Part shown: positions 54,031 to 64,000 of the stretch, one piece after another
How positions within the stretch are numbered: position 1 is the first letter of the stretch
Layout of the letters: each line of letters begins with the position of its first letter
Assembly: GCF_010093085.1 (NCBI RefSeq)
Contig: NZ_MSRC01000007.1
Span: forward strand, 124,001 to 188,000
Direction: 5' to 3'
Length of the DNA: 64,000 bases
Source: Bacillus sp. SKDU12
Lineage (GTDB): Bacteria > Bacillota > Bacilli > Bacillales > Bacillaceae
Position numbers and translations under genes: made by a program
The notes under the pieces: generated by a model
What the model was told of the DNA's origin: nothing
What the model saw: the letters and a program-made list of their open reading frames with translations, nothing else
Databases searched by the model: none

Positions 54031-54100
54031 GGTATTTATGGCTGATTTTATCGAGGGGCAGCATCGCCCTTCTCTTTACACTTTGAGGGAGGTGAACACA

Positions 54101-54664
54101 ATGTCAGAAGAAAAACAATCCGTTGAACAAAACGAAACAGAAGAGCAGGAAGTCATTGAAGAAGAAGCTGCTGCTGAAGAACAGCAGGAAGAAACAAATG
54201 AAAGCGAACCTCTTCAACATCAAATTAACGAATTGCAAGGTTTGCTTGAAGAAAAAGAAAACAAACTTTTGCGTGTTCAAGCAGACTTTGAAAACTATAA
54301 ACGACGCAGCCGTCTAGAGATGGAAACGTCCCAAAAATACCGTTCGCAAAACATCGTGGCTGATTTGCTGCCGGCTCTTGACAGCTTTGAAAGAGCGCTT
54401 CAGGTAGAAGCCGACAATGAACAGACGAAAAGTTTGCTCCAAGGAATGGAAATGGTCCACCGTCAGCTCGTAGAAGCCTTGAAAAAAGAAGGCGTTGAAG
54501 CTATCGAAGCTGTAGGGCAAGAATTTGATCCTAATCTGCATCAAGCCGTTATGCAAGCTGAAGATGAAAACTACGGCTCCAACATTGTTGTTGAGGAAAT
54601 GCAAAAAGGCTATAAGCTGAAGGATCGCGTCATTCGTCCTTCCATGGTTAAAGTAAATCAATAA
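54101..54664 (+). CDS. grpE: GrpE, nucleotide exchange factor
   Basis: A 187-residue exchange factor for DnaK. The long acidic N-terminus ([18 protein letters not shown]) leads into a coiled-coil and then the four-helix and beta domain with family signature [21 protein letters not shown]. The ATG at 54101 follows AGGGAGGTG. A 27-codon in-frame extension is not used. Confidence 0.96.
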   Translation: MSEEKQSVEQNETEEQEVIEEEAAAEEQQEETNESEPLQHQINELQGLLEEKENKLLRVQADFENYKRRSRLEMETSQKYRSQNIVADLLPALDSFERALQVEADNEQTKSLLQGMEMVHRQLVEALKKEGVEAIEAVGQEFDPNLHQAVMQAEDENYGSNIVVEEMQKGYKLKDRVIRPSMVKVNQ

Positions 54665-54672
54665 TTACATAG

Positions 54673-56523
<1,851 letters not shown>

Positions 56524-56534
56524 GTTCTTCTTAA

Positions 56535-56560
56535 AGCCAGTCCCACTTTTCGGGGCTGGC
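56535..56560 (+). terminator. hairpin after dnaK
   Basis: GCCAGTCCC and GGGGCTGGC stem in the dnaK-dnaJ spacer. It may be a processing or attenuation hairpin, as no T run follows. Confidence 0.5.
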
Positions 56561-56598
56561 CGAAAAGAACACATTTCATAATCTGATTCAATGATTAG

Positions 56599-56638
56599 AA
56601 AGTCAAAGTCAGGCATCTCTTGGCTTTGACTTTTTTTC
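56599..56638 (+). terminator. terminator between dnaK and dnaJ
   Basis: AAGTCAAAG and CTTTGACTT stem followed by a run of seven T residues. Known partial termination in this operon would lower dnaJ expression relative to dnaK. Confidence 0.7.
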
Positions 56639-56723
56639 TTGCCCGGGATAAAAGGAATTGAAAAATCATAATTCAAAATGATACAATCTAATTTATGTGA
56701 GAAATTCGGGAGAGTGAAGCGAG

Positions 56724-57851
56724 ATGAGTAAGCGTGATCACTACGAAGTGCTGGGAGTAAGCAAGAGCGCTTCAAAGGATGAAATTAAAAAGGCTTATCG
56801 GAAGCTGTCAAAAAAATACCACCCTGATATTAACAAAGAAGCCGGATCAGACGAAAAATTCAAAGAGGTAAAAGAAGCGTACGAAACACTGTCAGATGAT
56901 CAAAAACGTGCGCATTACGACCAATTTGGGCATGCAGATCCTAATCAGGGATTCGGCGGCGGAGGTTTTGGCGGCGGCGATTTCGGCGGTTTTGGTTTCG
57001 ATGATATTTTCTCAAGTATTTTCGGCGGAGGCACAAGACGACGAGATCCAAACGCACCGCGCCAAGGTGCCGATTTGCAGTATACGATGACCTTGTCGTT
57101 TGAGGATGCCGCTTTCGGTAAAGAAACAACCATTGAAATTCCGCGTGAGGAAACATGTGAGACATGTAAAGGCTCAGGGGCGAAACCTGGGACAAATCCG
57201 GAAACGTGCTCGCACTGCGGAGGCTCCGGCCAGTTAAACGTGGAGCAAAATACGCCGTTTGGAAAAGTCGTGAACAGACGGGTCTGCCACCACTGTGAAG
57301 GTACGGGTAAAATCATTAAAGACAAATGTGCAGATTGCGGCGGCAAAGGTAAAATCAAAAAACGCAAAAAAATTAGTGTGACAATCCCAGCCGGTGTGGA
57401 TGACGGGCAGCAGCTTCGTCTCGCTGGACAGGGTGAACCTGGAGTAAATGGCGGTCCTGCCGGGGATTTATTTGTCGTGTTCCACGTGCGCCCTCATGAG
57501 TTCTTCGAGCGTGATGGCGATGATATTTACTGTGAAATGCCGTTAACGTTTGCTCAGGCTGCTCTTGGTGATGAAGTAGAAGTTCCGACGCTGCATGGAA
57601 AAGTGAAATTGAAAATTCCAGCCGGTACACAAACAGGAACGAAATTCAGATTAAGAGGCAAAGGCGTTCAAAATGTCAGAGGCTACGGACAGGGTGACCA
57701 GCATATTGTCGTTCGTGTCGTAACGCCGACAAACCTGACAGATAAACAAAAAGACATTATACGTGAATTCGCCGAAGTCAGCGGAAACCTGCCTGATGAA
57801 CAGGAAATGAGTTTCTTCGACAAGGTAAAACGCGCGTTTAAAGGCGATTAA
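56724..57851 (+). CDS. dnaJ: DnaJ, Hsp40 co-chaperone
   Basis: A 375-residue J protein. J domain with HPD near residues 33-35, a Gly/Phe-rich region ([17 protein letters not shown]), four CxxCxGxG zinc repeats between about 145 and 210 ([32 protein letters not shown]), and C-terminal beta domains. It is preceded by CGGGAGAG. It stimulates ATP hydrolysis by DnaK. Confidence 0.97.
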   Translation: MSKRDHYEVLGVSKSASKDEIKKAYRKLSKKYHPDINKEAGSDEKFKEVKEAYETLSDDQKRAHYDQFGHADPNQGFGGGGFGGGDFGGFGFDDIFSSIFGGGTRRRDPNAPRQGADLQYTMTLSFEDAAFGKETTIEIPREETCETCKGSGAKPGTNPETCSHCGGSGQLNVEQNTPFGKVVNRRVCHHCEGTGKIIKDKCADCGGKGKIKKRKKISVTIPAGVDDGQQLRLAGQGEPGVNGGPAGDLFVVFHVRPHEFFERDGDDIYCEMPLTFAQAALGDEVEVPTLHGKVKLKIPAGTQTGTKFRLRGKGVQNVRGYGQGDQHIVVRVVTPTNLTDKQKDIIREFAEVSGNLPDEQEMSFFDKVKRAFKGD

Positions 57852-57875
57852 TTATTGGATGAGGAGTTGGTAGTT

Positions 57876-58811
57876 TTGAAATGGTCCGAATTAAGCATTC
57901 ACACAACACATGAAGCGGTCGAACCTATCTCAAATATATTGCATGAAGCTGGTGCAAGTGGGGTTGTGATAGAGGACCCGCTTGATTTAATTAAAGAACG
58001 TGAGAATGTGTACGGGGAAATCTACCAGCTCGACCCCAATGATTATCCAGACGAGGGTGTCATTGTTAAAGCATACCTGCCGGTTAACAGCTTTCTAGGT
58101 GAAACGGTGGAAGGCATTAAAGAAACGATTAATAATTTGCTTCTTTACGATATTGATTTGGGGAGAAATCACATCACGATTTCTGAAGTGAACGAAGAAG
58201 AGTGGGCGACTGCCTGGAAAAAGTATTATCATCCTGTGAAAATTTCTGAAAAATTTACGATTGTGCCAACCTGGGAGGAATATAATCCGGTTCATACTGA
58301 TGAACTGATTATTGAAATGGACCCGGGAATGGCCTTTGGCACAGGAACACATCCGACAACTGTACTCTGCATTCAGGCGCTTGAACGCATTGTGCAAAAG
58401 GGTGATAAGGTGATTGATGTCGGCACAGGTTCTGGTATTTTAAGTATTGCGGCTGCGATGCTTGAGGCTGAATCAGTTCATGCCTACGATCTTGATCCCG
58501 TAGCTGTAGAAAGTGCACGTCTCAATCTCAAGCTGAACAAGGTGAGCGAAATTGCGCAAGTGAAGCAAAACAACTTGTTAGACGGGATTGAAGGAGAACA
58601 TGATGTCATTGTTGCTAACATTTTGGCTGAAGTCATTCTTCGCTTTACATCACAAGCGTACAGCCTGTTAAAAGAAGGCGGCCATTTTATTACATCAGGG
58701 ATCATCGGCCATAAAAAACAAGAAGTAAAAGAAGCACTGGAACAAGCTGGCTTCACTATTGTAGAAATCCTGTCAATGGAAGATTGGGTCAGCATAATTG
58801 CGAAAAAATAA
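57876..58811 (+). CDS. prmA: PrmA, ribosomal protein L11 methyltransferase
   Basis: A 311-residue enzyme that trimethylates L11. N-terminal substrate-recognition domain, then a methyltransferase core with [26 protein letters not shown] and the catalytic-loop motif ANILAE. The TTG at 57876 is nine bases after GAGGAG and gives the length of 168. Seven upstream codons belong to the ribosome-site region. It continues the dnaJ transcript. Confidence 0.94.
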   Translation: MKWSELSIHTTHEAVEPISNILHEAGASGVVIEDPLDLIKERENVYGEIYQLDPNDYPDEGVIVKAYLPVNSFLGETVEGIKETINNLLLYDIDLGRNHITISEVNEEEWATAWKKYYHPVKISEKFTIVPTWEEYNPVHTDELIIEMDPGMAFGTGTHPTTVLCIQALERIVQKGDKVIDVGTGSGILSIAAAMLEAESVHAYDLDPVAVESARLNLKLNKVSEIAQVKQNNLLDGIEGEHDVIVANILAEVILRFTSQAYSLLKEGGHFITSGIIGHKKQEVKEALEQAGFTIVEILSMEDWVSIIAKK

Positions 58812-58833
58812 TAGTTAGTAGGTGTCACAGCGT

Positions 58834-59604
58834 ATGCAACGATATTTTATCGAGCTCACGAAGCAGCAAATGGAGGAAACGCCGGCTTTTTCGGTTACAG
58901 GCGAAGATGTTCATCATATTGTGAACGTGATGAGGATGAATGAGGGAGACCAGATTGTCTGCTGCTCTCAGGACGGCTTCGAGGCAAAATGTGAACTTCA
59001 ATCTGTTTCCAAAGATAATGTATCATGCCTTGTGGTAGAATGGACGAATGAAAACAGAGAGCTTCCGATAAAGGTCTATATAGCGAGCGGTCTCCCGAAA
59101 GGAGATAAGCTTGAATGGATTATCCAAAAAGGGACTGAGCTTGGAGCTCATGCCTTTATTCCTTTCCAAGCCGCGCGTTCTGTTGTTAAGCTGGATGACA
59201 AGAAGGCTAAGAAAAAGCAGGAAAGATGGACGAAAATTGCGAAGGAAGCGGCTGAACAATCGTACCGTAACGAAGTGCCTCAAGTAATGGGTGTCCATTC
59301 TTTTCAGCAGCTTCTTCAAAGGGTGCAGAATTTCGATAAATGTGTCGTTGCATACGAGGAGTCATCGAAGCAAGGTGAAATGAGCGCATTTGGCTCAGCA
59401 GTTAGCAGCCTTCCGAAAGGATCATCTCTTTTGATCATATTTGGTCCCGAAGGCGGGTTAACAGAAGCAGAGGTTGAACAGGTCACAGAGAAAGACGGTG
59501 TGCCGTGCGGCCTTGGACCGAGAATTTTAAGGACAGAAACCGCTCCGCTATACGCGTTGAGTGCGATTTCTTATCAAACAGAGTTATTAAGAGGTGATCA
59601 GTAA
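58834..59604 (+). CDS. rsmE: RsmE, 16S rRNA m3U1498 methyltransferase
   Basis: A 256-residue SPOUT-family methyltransferase. N-terminal PUA-like domain (DVHHIVNVMRMNEGDQIVCC) and C-terminal knot with IIFGPEGGLTEAEVE and LGPRILRTETAPLYALSAI. The ATG at 58834 follows AGTAGGTG. Its last base overlaps the mtaB start (TAATG). Confidence 0.94.
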   Translation: MQRYFIELTKQQMEETPAFSVTGEDVHHIVNVMRMNEGDQIVCCSQDGFEAKCELQSVSKDNVSCLVVEWTNENRELPIKVYIASGLPKGDKLEWIIQKGTELGAHAFIPFQAARSVVKLDDKKAKKKQERWTKIAKEAAEQSYRNEVPQVMGVHSFQQLLQRVQNFDKCVVAYEESSKQGEMSAFGSAVSSLPKGSSLLIIFGPEGGLTEAEVEQVTEKDGVPCGLGPRILRTETAPLYALSAISYQTELLRGDQ

Positions 59605-60959
59605 TGGCAACTGTTGCTTTCCATACGCTTGGCTGTAAAGTCAACCATTATGAAACAGAAGCAATCTGGCAGCTTTTCAAAGAAGCCGGCTATGAAAGAA
59701 GAGACTTTGAACAAACAGCTGATGTATATGTTATTAATACATGTACGGTAACAAATACGGGAGATAAAAAAAGCCGCCAAGTGATCAGACGTGCCATTCG
59801 TCAAAATCCTGACGGTGTCATCTGTGTCACAGGCTGCTATGCGCAAACCTCTCCTGCTGAGATTATGGCAATCCCTGGCGTTGATATTGTAGTCGGAACA
59901 CAGGACCGGGAAAAAATGCTCGGCTACATCGATCAATACCGTGAAGAACGCCAGCCGATTAACGGTGTCGGCAATATCATGAAAGCAAGAGTTTATGAGG
60001 AACTTGACGTGCCTGCTTTCACGGACCGGACAAGAGCGTCATTGAAAATACAGGAGGGCTGCAATAATTTCTGCACATTCTGTATCATTCCGTGGGCACG
60101 CGGCCTGCTTCGCTCCCGCGATCCTGAAGAAGTCATTAAACAAGCGCAGCAGCTTGTCGATGCAGGATATAAAGAAATTGTTCTTACAGGCATTCATACA
60201 GGCGGCTACGGCGAAGATATGAAAGATTACAACTTCGCTAAGCTTTTGAGCGAATTAGACACTCGGGTTGAAGGCGTGAAGCGAATCAGAATTTCTTCAA
60301 TTGAAGCCAGCCAAATCACAGACGAAGTGATCGAGGTCTTAGACCGCTCAGATAAGATTGTTAATCATTTGCATATTCCTATTCAATCTGCGTCAAATAC
60401 AGTGCTTAAACGGATGAGACGTAAATATACGATGGAGTTTTTTGCAGACCGTTTAAACAAACTGAAAAAAGCACTGCCGGGCCTAGCGGTTACATCTGAT
60501 GTCATTGTAGGATTTCCCGGTGAAACAGAAGAAGAATTTATGGAAACCTATCACTTTATTAAAGAACATCAATTCTCAGAACTGCATGTTTTCCCTTACA
60601 GCAAACGTACAGGAACGCCAGCTGCGCGAATGGAAGACCAAGTGGATGAAACCGTGAAAAATGAACGTGTACACCGCTTGATTGCTCTTTCTGACCAGCT
60701 TGCGAAAGAATATGCTTCACAATACGAAAATGAAGTGCTTGAGATTATTCCAGAGGAAGCGTATAAGGAAACAGAAGAAGAGAATATGTTTGTCGGTTAC
60801 ACAGACAACTATATGAAGGTTGTTTTCAAAGGTACGGAAGATATGATCGGCAAAATCGTGAAAGTCAAAATCCTAAAAGCAGGCTATCCTTACAACGAAG
60901 GACAATTTGTCCGTGTGGTTGAGGATGAAATAACTGAACATATGCGTTTGTCTTCTTAA
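59604..60959 (+). CDS. mtaB: MtaB, tRNA t6A37 methylthiotransferase
   Basis: A 451-residue radical SAM enzyme that thiomethylates N6-threonylcarbamoyladenosine at tRNA position 37. The N-terminal cluster domain has LGCKVNHYE, NTCTVT and VTGCYAQ cysteines. The radical SAM motif is CNNFCTFC near residues 150-157. A TRAM domain ends the protein. It lies in the dnaK-distal part of the operon. Confidence 0.95.
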   Translation: MATVAFHTLGCKVNHYETEAIWQLFKEAGYERRDFEQTADVYVINTCTVTNTGDKKSRQVIRRAIRQNPDGVICVTGCYAQTSPAEIMAIPGVDIVVGTQDREKMLGYIDQYREERQPINGVGNIMKARVYEELDVPAFTDRTRASLKIQEGCNNFCTFCIIPWARGLLRSRDPEEVIKQAQQLVDAGYKEIVLTGIHTGGYGEDMKDYNFAKLLSELDTRVEGVKRIRISSIEASQITDEVIEVLDRSDKIVNHLHIPIQSASNTVLKRMRRKYTMEFFADRLNKLKKALPGLAVTSDVIVGFPGETEEEFMETYHFIKEHQFSELHVFPYSKRTGTPAARMEDQVDETVKNERVHRLIALSDQLAKEYASQYENEVLEIIPEEAYKETEEENMFVGYTDNYMKVVFKGTEDMIGKIVKVKILKAGYPYNEGQFVRVVEDEITEHMRLSS

Positions 60960-60960
60960 T

Positions 60961-60996
60961 AAAAAACCGGTGCATCCCCATGTACCGGTTTTTTAT
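60961..60996. terminator. bidirectional terminator between mtaB and yqeW
   Basis: AAAACCGGTGCA and TGTACCGGTTTT stem. The yqeW stop lies in its T-rich right flank. Confidence 0.85.
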
Positions 60997-61916
60997 TTTG
61001 CTGGAATAAGAAAATGAATCAAACGGTAAAACAAGTTTGTAAGCGGAAGAAATAAGAAAGCTGTCACCACATTAAAAAAGAGGCTGAAATGTGCAATTTT
61101 TTGTGCGGGATCAGATGATAACTGTTCTACAAAGCCGGTTGCAGCCGCCAGAAAAGGAAATACAAGAGCCACGCCCAGCACATTAAACACTACATGGGCA
61201 TACGCTGTCTGTTTCGCCGCATACCCGCCGGATACAGCAGCCATGACAGCTGTAATGCATGTCCCGATATTGGAACCGAGCACGACGCTCATTGCCTGTG
61301 TCAGTCCGATAATTCCTTCATTCATAAAGCTCATCAAAATACCGATACAGACAGAGCTTGAGTGAATAATGGCAGTTAACACCATACCGATGAGCAAAGC
61401 GGACCAGTTTGAATCGTTCACATGGTGCAGAACCTCCGCTCCCGTTTTCAGCTTTGTAAGCGGTCCTGCAAGATGACTGAACCCGCTGATGCAAAAAAAG
61501 ATGATGCCGAGACCGAGGAAGCTTGTGCCCAGCTGTTTCAAAGGATACTTGCCAGTCAGAAAAAACAATAAACCGCCTATTAGAAGAACCCAAATCAAAA
61601 CATCCATTTTGATCGCGATAAATTCAGTTGTAAAGGTAGACCCGACATTTGTTCCCAGAATCATTGGGATCGTCCGCTTAAAAGACAGAACGCCTGCACT
61701 GACAAAGCCGATGACAATAACCATAAATGCTGAACTGCTTTGAAGAATGCCTGTAAATAAAATGCTGATCAGAAACGCTTTTATCGGATGGTCCGTAAAT
61801 AAAAGCAAATGTTCTTCGATTTTTGAGTACGCCATTGAAACTAAGCCTTTCCGAAGCATATTCATGCCTGCTAGAAAGAATAGTATAAGAGCAGTGAAGC
61901 TAATTAGAATTAACAT
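60993..61916 (-). CDS. yqeW: YqeW, Na/Pi cotransporter family protein
   Basis: A 307-residue integral membrane protein of the NptA/PhoU-less Na/Pi-II family. The repeated QSSSAFMVIVIG and HSSSVCIGI motifs (near 60 and 190) are the inverted QSSS repeats of this transporter fold, and LGTNVGSTFT and LGSNIGTCIT are their partners. Its location on the minus strand between mtaB and rpsU matches 168. The substrate is presumably phosphate. Confidence 0.9.
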   Translation of the reverse strand: MLILISFTALILFFLAGMNMLRKGLVSMAYSKIEEHLLLFTDHPIKAFLISILFTGILQSSSAFMVIVIGFVSAGVLSFKRTIPMILGTNVGSTFTTEFIAIKMDVLIWVLLIGGLLFFLTGKYPLKQLGTSFLGLGIIFFCISGFSHLAGPLTKLKTGAEVLHHVNDSNWSALLIGMVLTAIIHSSSVCIGILMSFMNEGIIGLTQAMSVVLGSNIGTCITAVMAAVSGGYAAKQTAYAHVVFNVLGVALVFPFLAAATGFVEQLSSDPAQKIAHFSLFFNVVTAFLFLPLTNLFYRLIHFLIPAK

Positions 61917-62089
61917 CTTTTTTTACCAACCCCTTTCTACCAGTATATAGACAGGCAGCCGCACTCATGACGGAAAAGTGAACTCACTTAGTTGACCTGA
62001 ATGGTGGCTTATATTATAATGTCAAAGTACATGTTTATATGTGTAACTTAAAGGTAGTCGATTGGTGTATTCGGAGGGAGGGAAAGAGA

Positions 62090-62263
62090 ATGTCAAAAAC
62101 GGTCGTTAGAAAAAACGAATCGCTTGAAGATGCTCTTCGTCGCTTCAAACGCAGTGTATCAAAGACAGGTACTTTGCAAGAAGCAAGAAAGCGCGAATTT
62201 TATGAAAAACCTAGCGTAAAGCGCAAGAAAAAATCTGAAGCTGCTAGAAAACGCAAATTCTAA
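62090..62263 (+). CDS. rpsU: RpsU, ribosomal protein S21
   Basis: A 57-residue basic protein of the small subunit. It begins [20 protein letters not shown] and ends in [12 protein letters not shown]. The ATG at 62090 follows CGGAGGGAGGG. An in-frame upstream extension is not coding. yqeY follows 14 bases later. Confidence 0.96.
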
Positions 62264-62277
62264 AAGAGGGTGGATTT

Positions 62278-62724
62278 ATGAGTCTTCTTGAGCGTCTTAA
62301 CCAGGATATGAAGCTATATATGAAAAACCGTGAGAAAGACAAACTGACTGTCGTTCGAATGGTTAAGGCTTCACTTCAAAATGAAGCAATTAAGCTTAAG
62401 AAAGACAGTTTGACCGAGGATGAGGAACTCACTGTCCTTTCTCGTGAACTTAAGCAACGTAAAGACTCCCTCCAGGAATTTTCAAACGCTAATCGTTTAG
62501 ATTTAGTAGATAAAGTTCAAAAAGAGCTGGACATTTTAGAAGTTTATTTACCTGAGCAGCTGTCAGAAGAAGAGCTGCGTACAATCGTAAATGAAACCAT
62601 TGCTGAAGTCGGTGCAAGCTCAAAAGCGGACATGGGCAAAGTAATGGGGGCAATTATGCCTAAAGTAAAAGGTAAAGCTGACGGAAGTTTAATAAATAAG
62701 CTTGTGAGCAGTCAACTGTCTTAA
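62278..62724 (+). CDS. yqeY: YqeY, GatB/YqeY-domain protein
   Basis: A 148-residue protein. The N-terminal helical half is followed by the YqeY domain related to the tail of GatB ([47 protein letters not shown]). This domain may bind tRNA. Linked to rpsU in many Bacilli. AGAGGGTGG precedes the ATG. Confidence 0.92.
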
Positions 62725-62734
62725 ATGGCAAAGA

Positions 62735-62769
62735 AAAGGACATCTTTCTAAGAGAGATGTCTTTTTTTA
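62735..62769 (+). terminator. rpsU-yqeY terminator
   Basis: AAGGACATCT and AGATGTCTTTT stem followed by T residues. Confidence 0.8.
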
Positions 62770-62781
62770 TACATAAAAAAA

Positions 62782-62808
62782 TGAAACCTTCGATACATTT
62801 GTTACGTA
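62782..62808 (+). promoter_or_regulatory. sigma-W promoter of the yqeZ operon
   Basis: TGAAAC, 17 bases, CGTA: exact match to the sigma-W consensus. The yqeZ-floA-yqfB operon is a known sigma-W target induced by envelope stress. Confidence 0.88.
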
Positions 62809-62854
62809 TAGAGAGAAGGCACTTATTATAAAAGGAAGGAGGGATACATCGCCC

Positions 62855-64000
62855 TTGCTTCAGAACAAAGGATTCCGTGCTGTTCTTTTGAGTATATTTT
62901 TACTTTCTTTATTAGGCGTACAGCTGCACGCCAAAGCAGAAAAACAAATAGTTTATGTAATTCCAGTAGAAAAAAATGTCGAACAGAGCCTCGCTTCGTT
63001 TTTGTCTCGTTCGTTACAAGATGCAAAAGAAGCACATGCAGATCATATTATTCTTGACATCAATACGCCCGGAGGATTAGTCAAATCAGCTATTGATATA
63101 GCGGACCTGATAACCGAAAGCGAAATTCCTGTAACTGCATATGTTAACAAACGTGCATTGTCTGCCGGTGCATATATTGCGTTGCAAGCCGATCATATTT
63201 ATATGGCGCCTGGCGGAAAAATGGGGGCGGCGGCAATTATTGATGCCAAAGGCAATGCAGCTGACCAAAAAGCTGAATCACTTTGGCTGGCAGAACTGGA
63301 AGATGCTGCAGTGAAAAATCACCGCGATCCAAAGTATGCGCTCGCAATGGCTGACCCGGATATAGATGCCAAGGAAGTCGGCGCCCCGCGGGGGGATCTG
63401 CTGACACTTAACGCCGATAAGGCGATTGATGTAGGCTATTCAGAAGGCACGGCTGACAATTTATCCGCGCTCGTAAAAAAGCTTGGGTTTGAAAAAGCAA
63501 ACATCAGTCATGCGAAGGAAAGCTTTGCAGAAAAGACGGTAAGGTGGCTGACGAATCCATTCATTGTTACTGTTCTGCTGACAATCGCTTTTTTAGGTTT
63601 GACGGTTGAGCTTTTTTCTCCGGGCATCGGCATTCCTGGAACGCTTGGATTCATCGCGTTATTGTTGTTCTTTTATGGACATCTCGCAGCCGGTCTTGCT
63701 GGATACGAGACGGTCCTCCTCTTTATAGCAGGGGTGCTTCTCATTCTGATTGAGATTTTCCTTCCCGGAGGCATCATTGGTTTACTGGGCTTAGGAGCGA
63801 TTGTTGCGAGCCTGTTTTTAGCCGCGGGGAGTTTTACTGTCATGGCGGTTTCTCTCTTGATCGCCATAGCTGTTTCTATTACAGCTTTTATCTTACTGAC
63901 AAGGGTGTTGGGAAAGCGTATGAAATTTTTTAAGAAATTTGTATTAAATGATTCTACAAATACAGAGAGCGGCTATGTGTCAAATCAAACACGCACAGAT
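62855..64000 (+). CDS. yqeZ: YqeZ, NfeD-family membrane protein (partial)
   Basis: 382 residues to the right edge of the window, of about 437 expected. An N-terminal signal or anchor (LLSIFLLSLLGVQLHAKA) is followed by a ClpP-like serine-protease fold (LDINTPGGLVKSA; ALSAGAYIALQAD with the nucleophile Ser) and then several membrane helices. A TTG start at 62855 lies 14 bases after AAGGAGGG. The partner FloA, a flotillin-like protein, should follow outside the window. Involved in envelope stress and lipid domains. Confidence 0.93.
   Translation, partial: MLQNKGFRAVLLSIFLLSLLGVQLHAKAEKQIVYVIPVEKNVEQSLASFLSRSLQDAKEAHADHIILDINTPGGLVKSAIDIADLITESEIPVTAYVNKRALSAGAYIALQADHIYMAPGGKMGAAAIIDAKGNAADQKAESLWLAELEDAAVKNHRDPKYALAMADPDIDAKEVGAPRGDLLTLNADKAIDVGYSEGTADNLSALVKKLGFEKANISHAKESFAEKTVRWLTNPFIVTVLLTIAFLGLTVELFSPGIGIPGTLGFIALLLFFYGHLAAGLAGYETVLLFIAGVLLILIEIFLPGGIIGLLGLGAIVASLFLAAGSFTVMAVSLLIAIAVSITAFILLTRVLGKRMKFFKKFVLNDSTNTESGYVSNQTRTD

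Overview
The window comes from a low-GC Gram-positive of the Bacillus subtilis group. Gene order, protein lengths and remembered protein sequences match the yrhH-to-yqeZ part of the B. subtilis chromosome, in reverse orientation to the usual strain 168 map. Many residues differ and several 168 genes are absent, so this is a relative of 168 rather than 168 itself. All comparisons with 168 here are from memory, not from an alignment. No rRNA, tRNA or CRISPR array was seen.

Layout. 1-5.6 kb: end of an unidentified gene, yrhH, the fatty-acid-responsive repressor bscR with its palindromic operator, the fused P450/reductase cypB, and yrhK. 5.6-10.9 kb: aapA, a fragment of levG, the secreted levanase sacC and yraA. 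The sigV-rsiV-yrhL block and levR-levDEFG known from 168 are missing. 11.2-13.7 kb: a sporulation-type operon yraG-yraF-adhB-yraE-yraD. 14-15.2 kb: aadK and a barstar-like gene. 15.3-31.2 kb: an accessory region bounded by two copies of the 3' half of sigK. It carries a P-loop kinase-like gene, a decayed acetyltransferase, a sucrose/fructo-oligosaccharide operon with its LacI-type repressor, an internally deleted IS3-type element, orphan immunity-like genes, a MarR-rhodanese-EVE operon, an HxlR/short-chain dehydrogenase pair, a broken spoIVCA and an uninterrupted sigK. 31.4-64 kb: conserved core genes: nucB, yqeB, yqeD, yqeF, sda, the yqeG-yqeM cluster, comER/comEABC, holA, rpsT, gpr-spoIIP, lepA-hemW, the hrcA-grpE-dnaK-dnaJ heat-shock operon with prmA-rsmE-mtaB, yqeW, rpsU-yqeY and the start of yqeZ.

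Main observation. In strain 168 the sigK gene is split by the skin element, with spoIVCB and spoIIIC at its two ends and the recombinase gene spoIVCA inside. Here sigK is whole. About 15 kb away lies a second copy of its 3' half (15297-15673). Homology between the copies stops at the pentamer TCATT (AATGA on the coding strand), which I recall as the skin crossover core. Beside the intact sigK lies only the first ~45 codons of spoIVCA, frameshifted. The region therefore looks like the fossil of a skin-like element. Either skin was lost and sigK repaired, or an older element brought its own sigK 3' end and displaced the original. The space between holds unrelated cargo.

How genes work together. 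The cargo operon combines an ABC sugar importer without its own ATPase, a CscB-like sugar:proton symporter, an intracellular GH32 hydrolase and a fructokinase. Two operator-like repeats overlap its promoter and a cre-like site follows. The core half links replication to development (sda with DnaA boxes), spore formation (sigK, spoIIP, gpr), competence (nucB, comE) and proteostasis (CIRCE-controlled chaperones).
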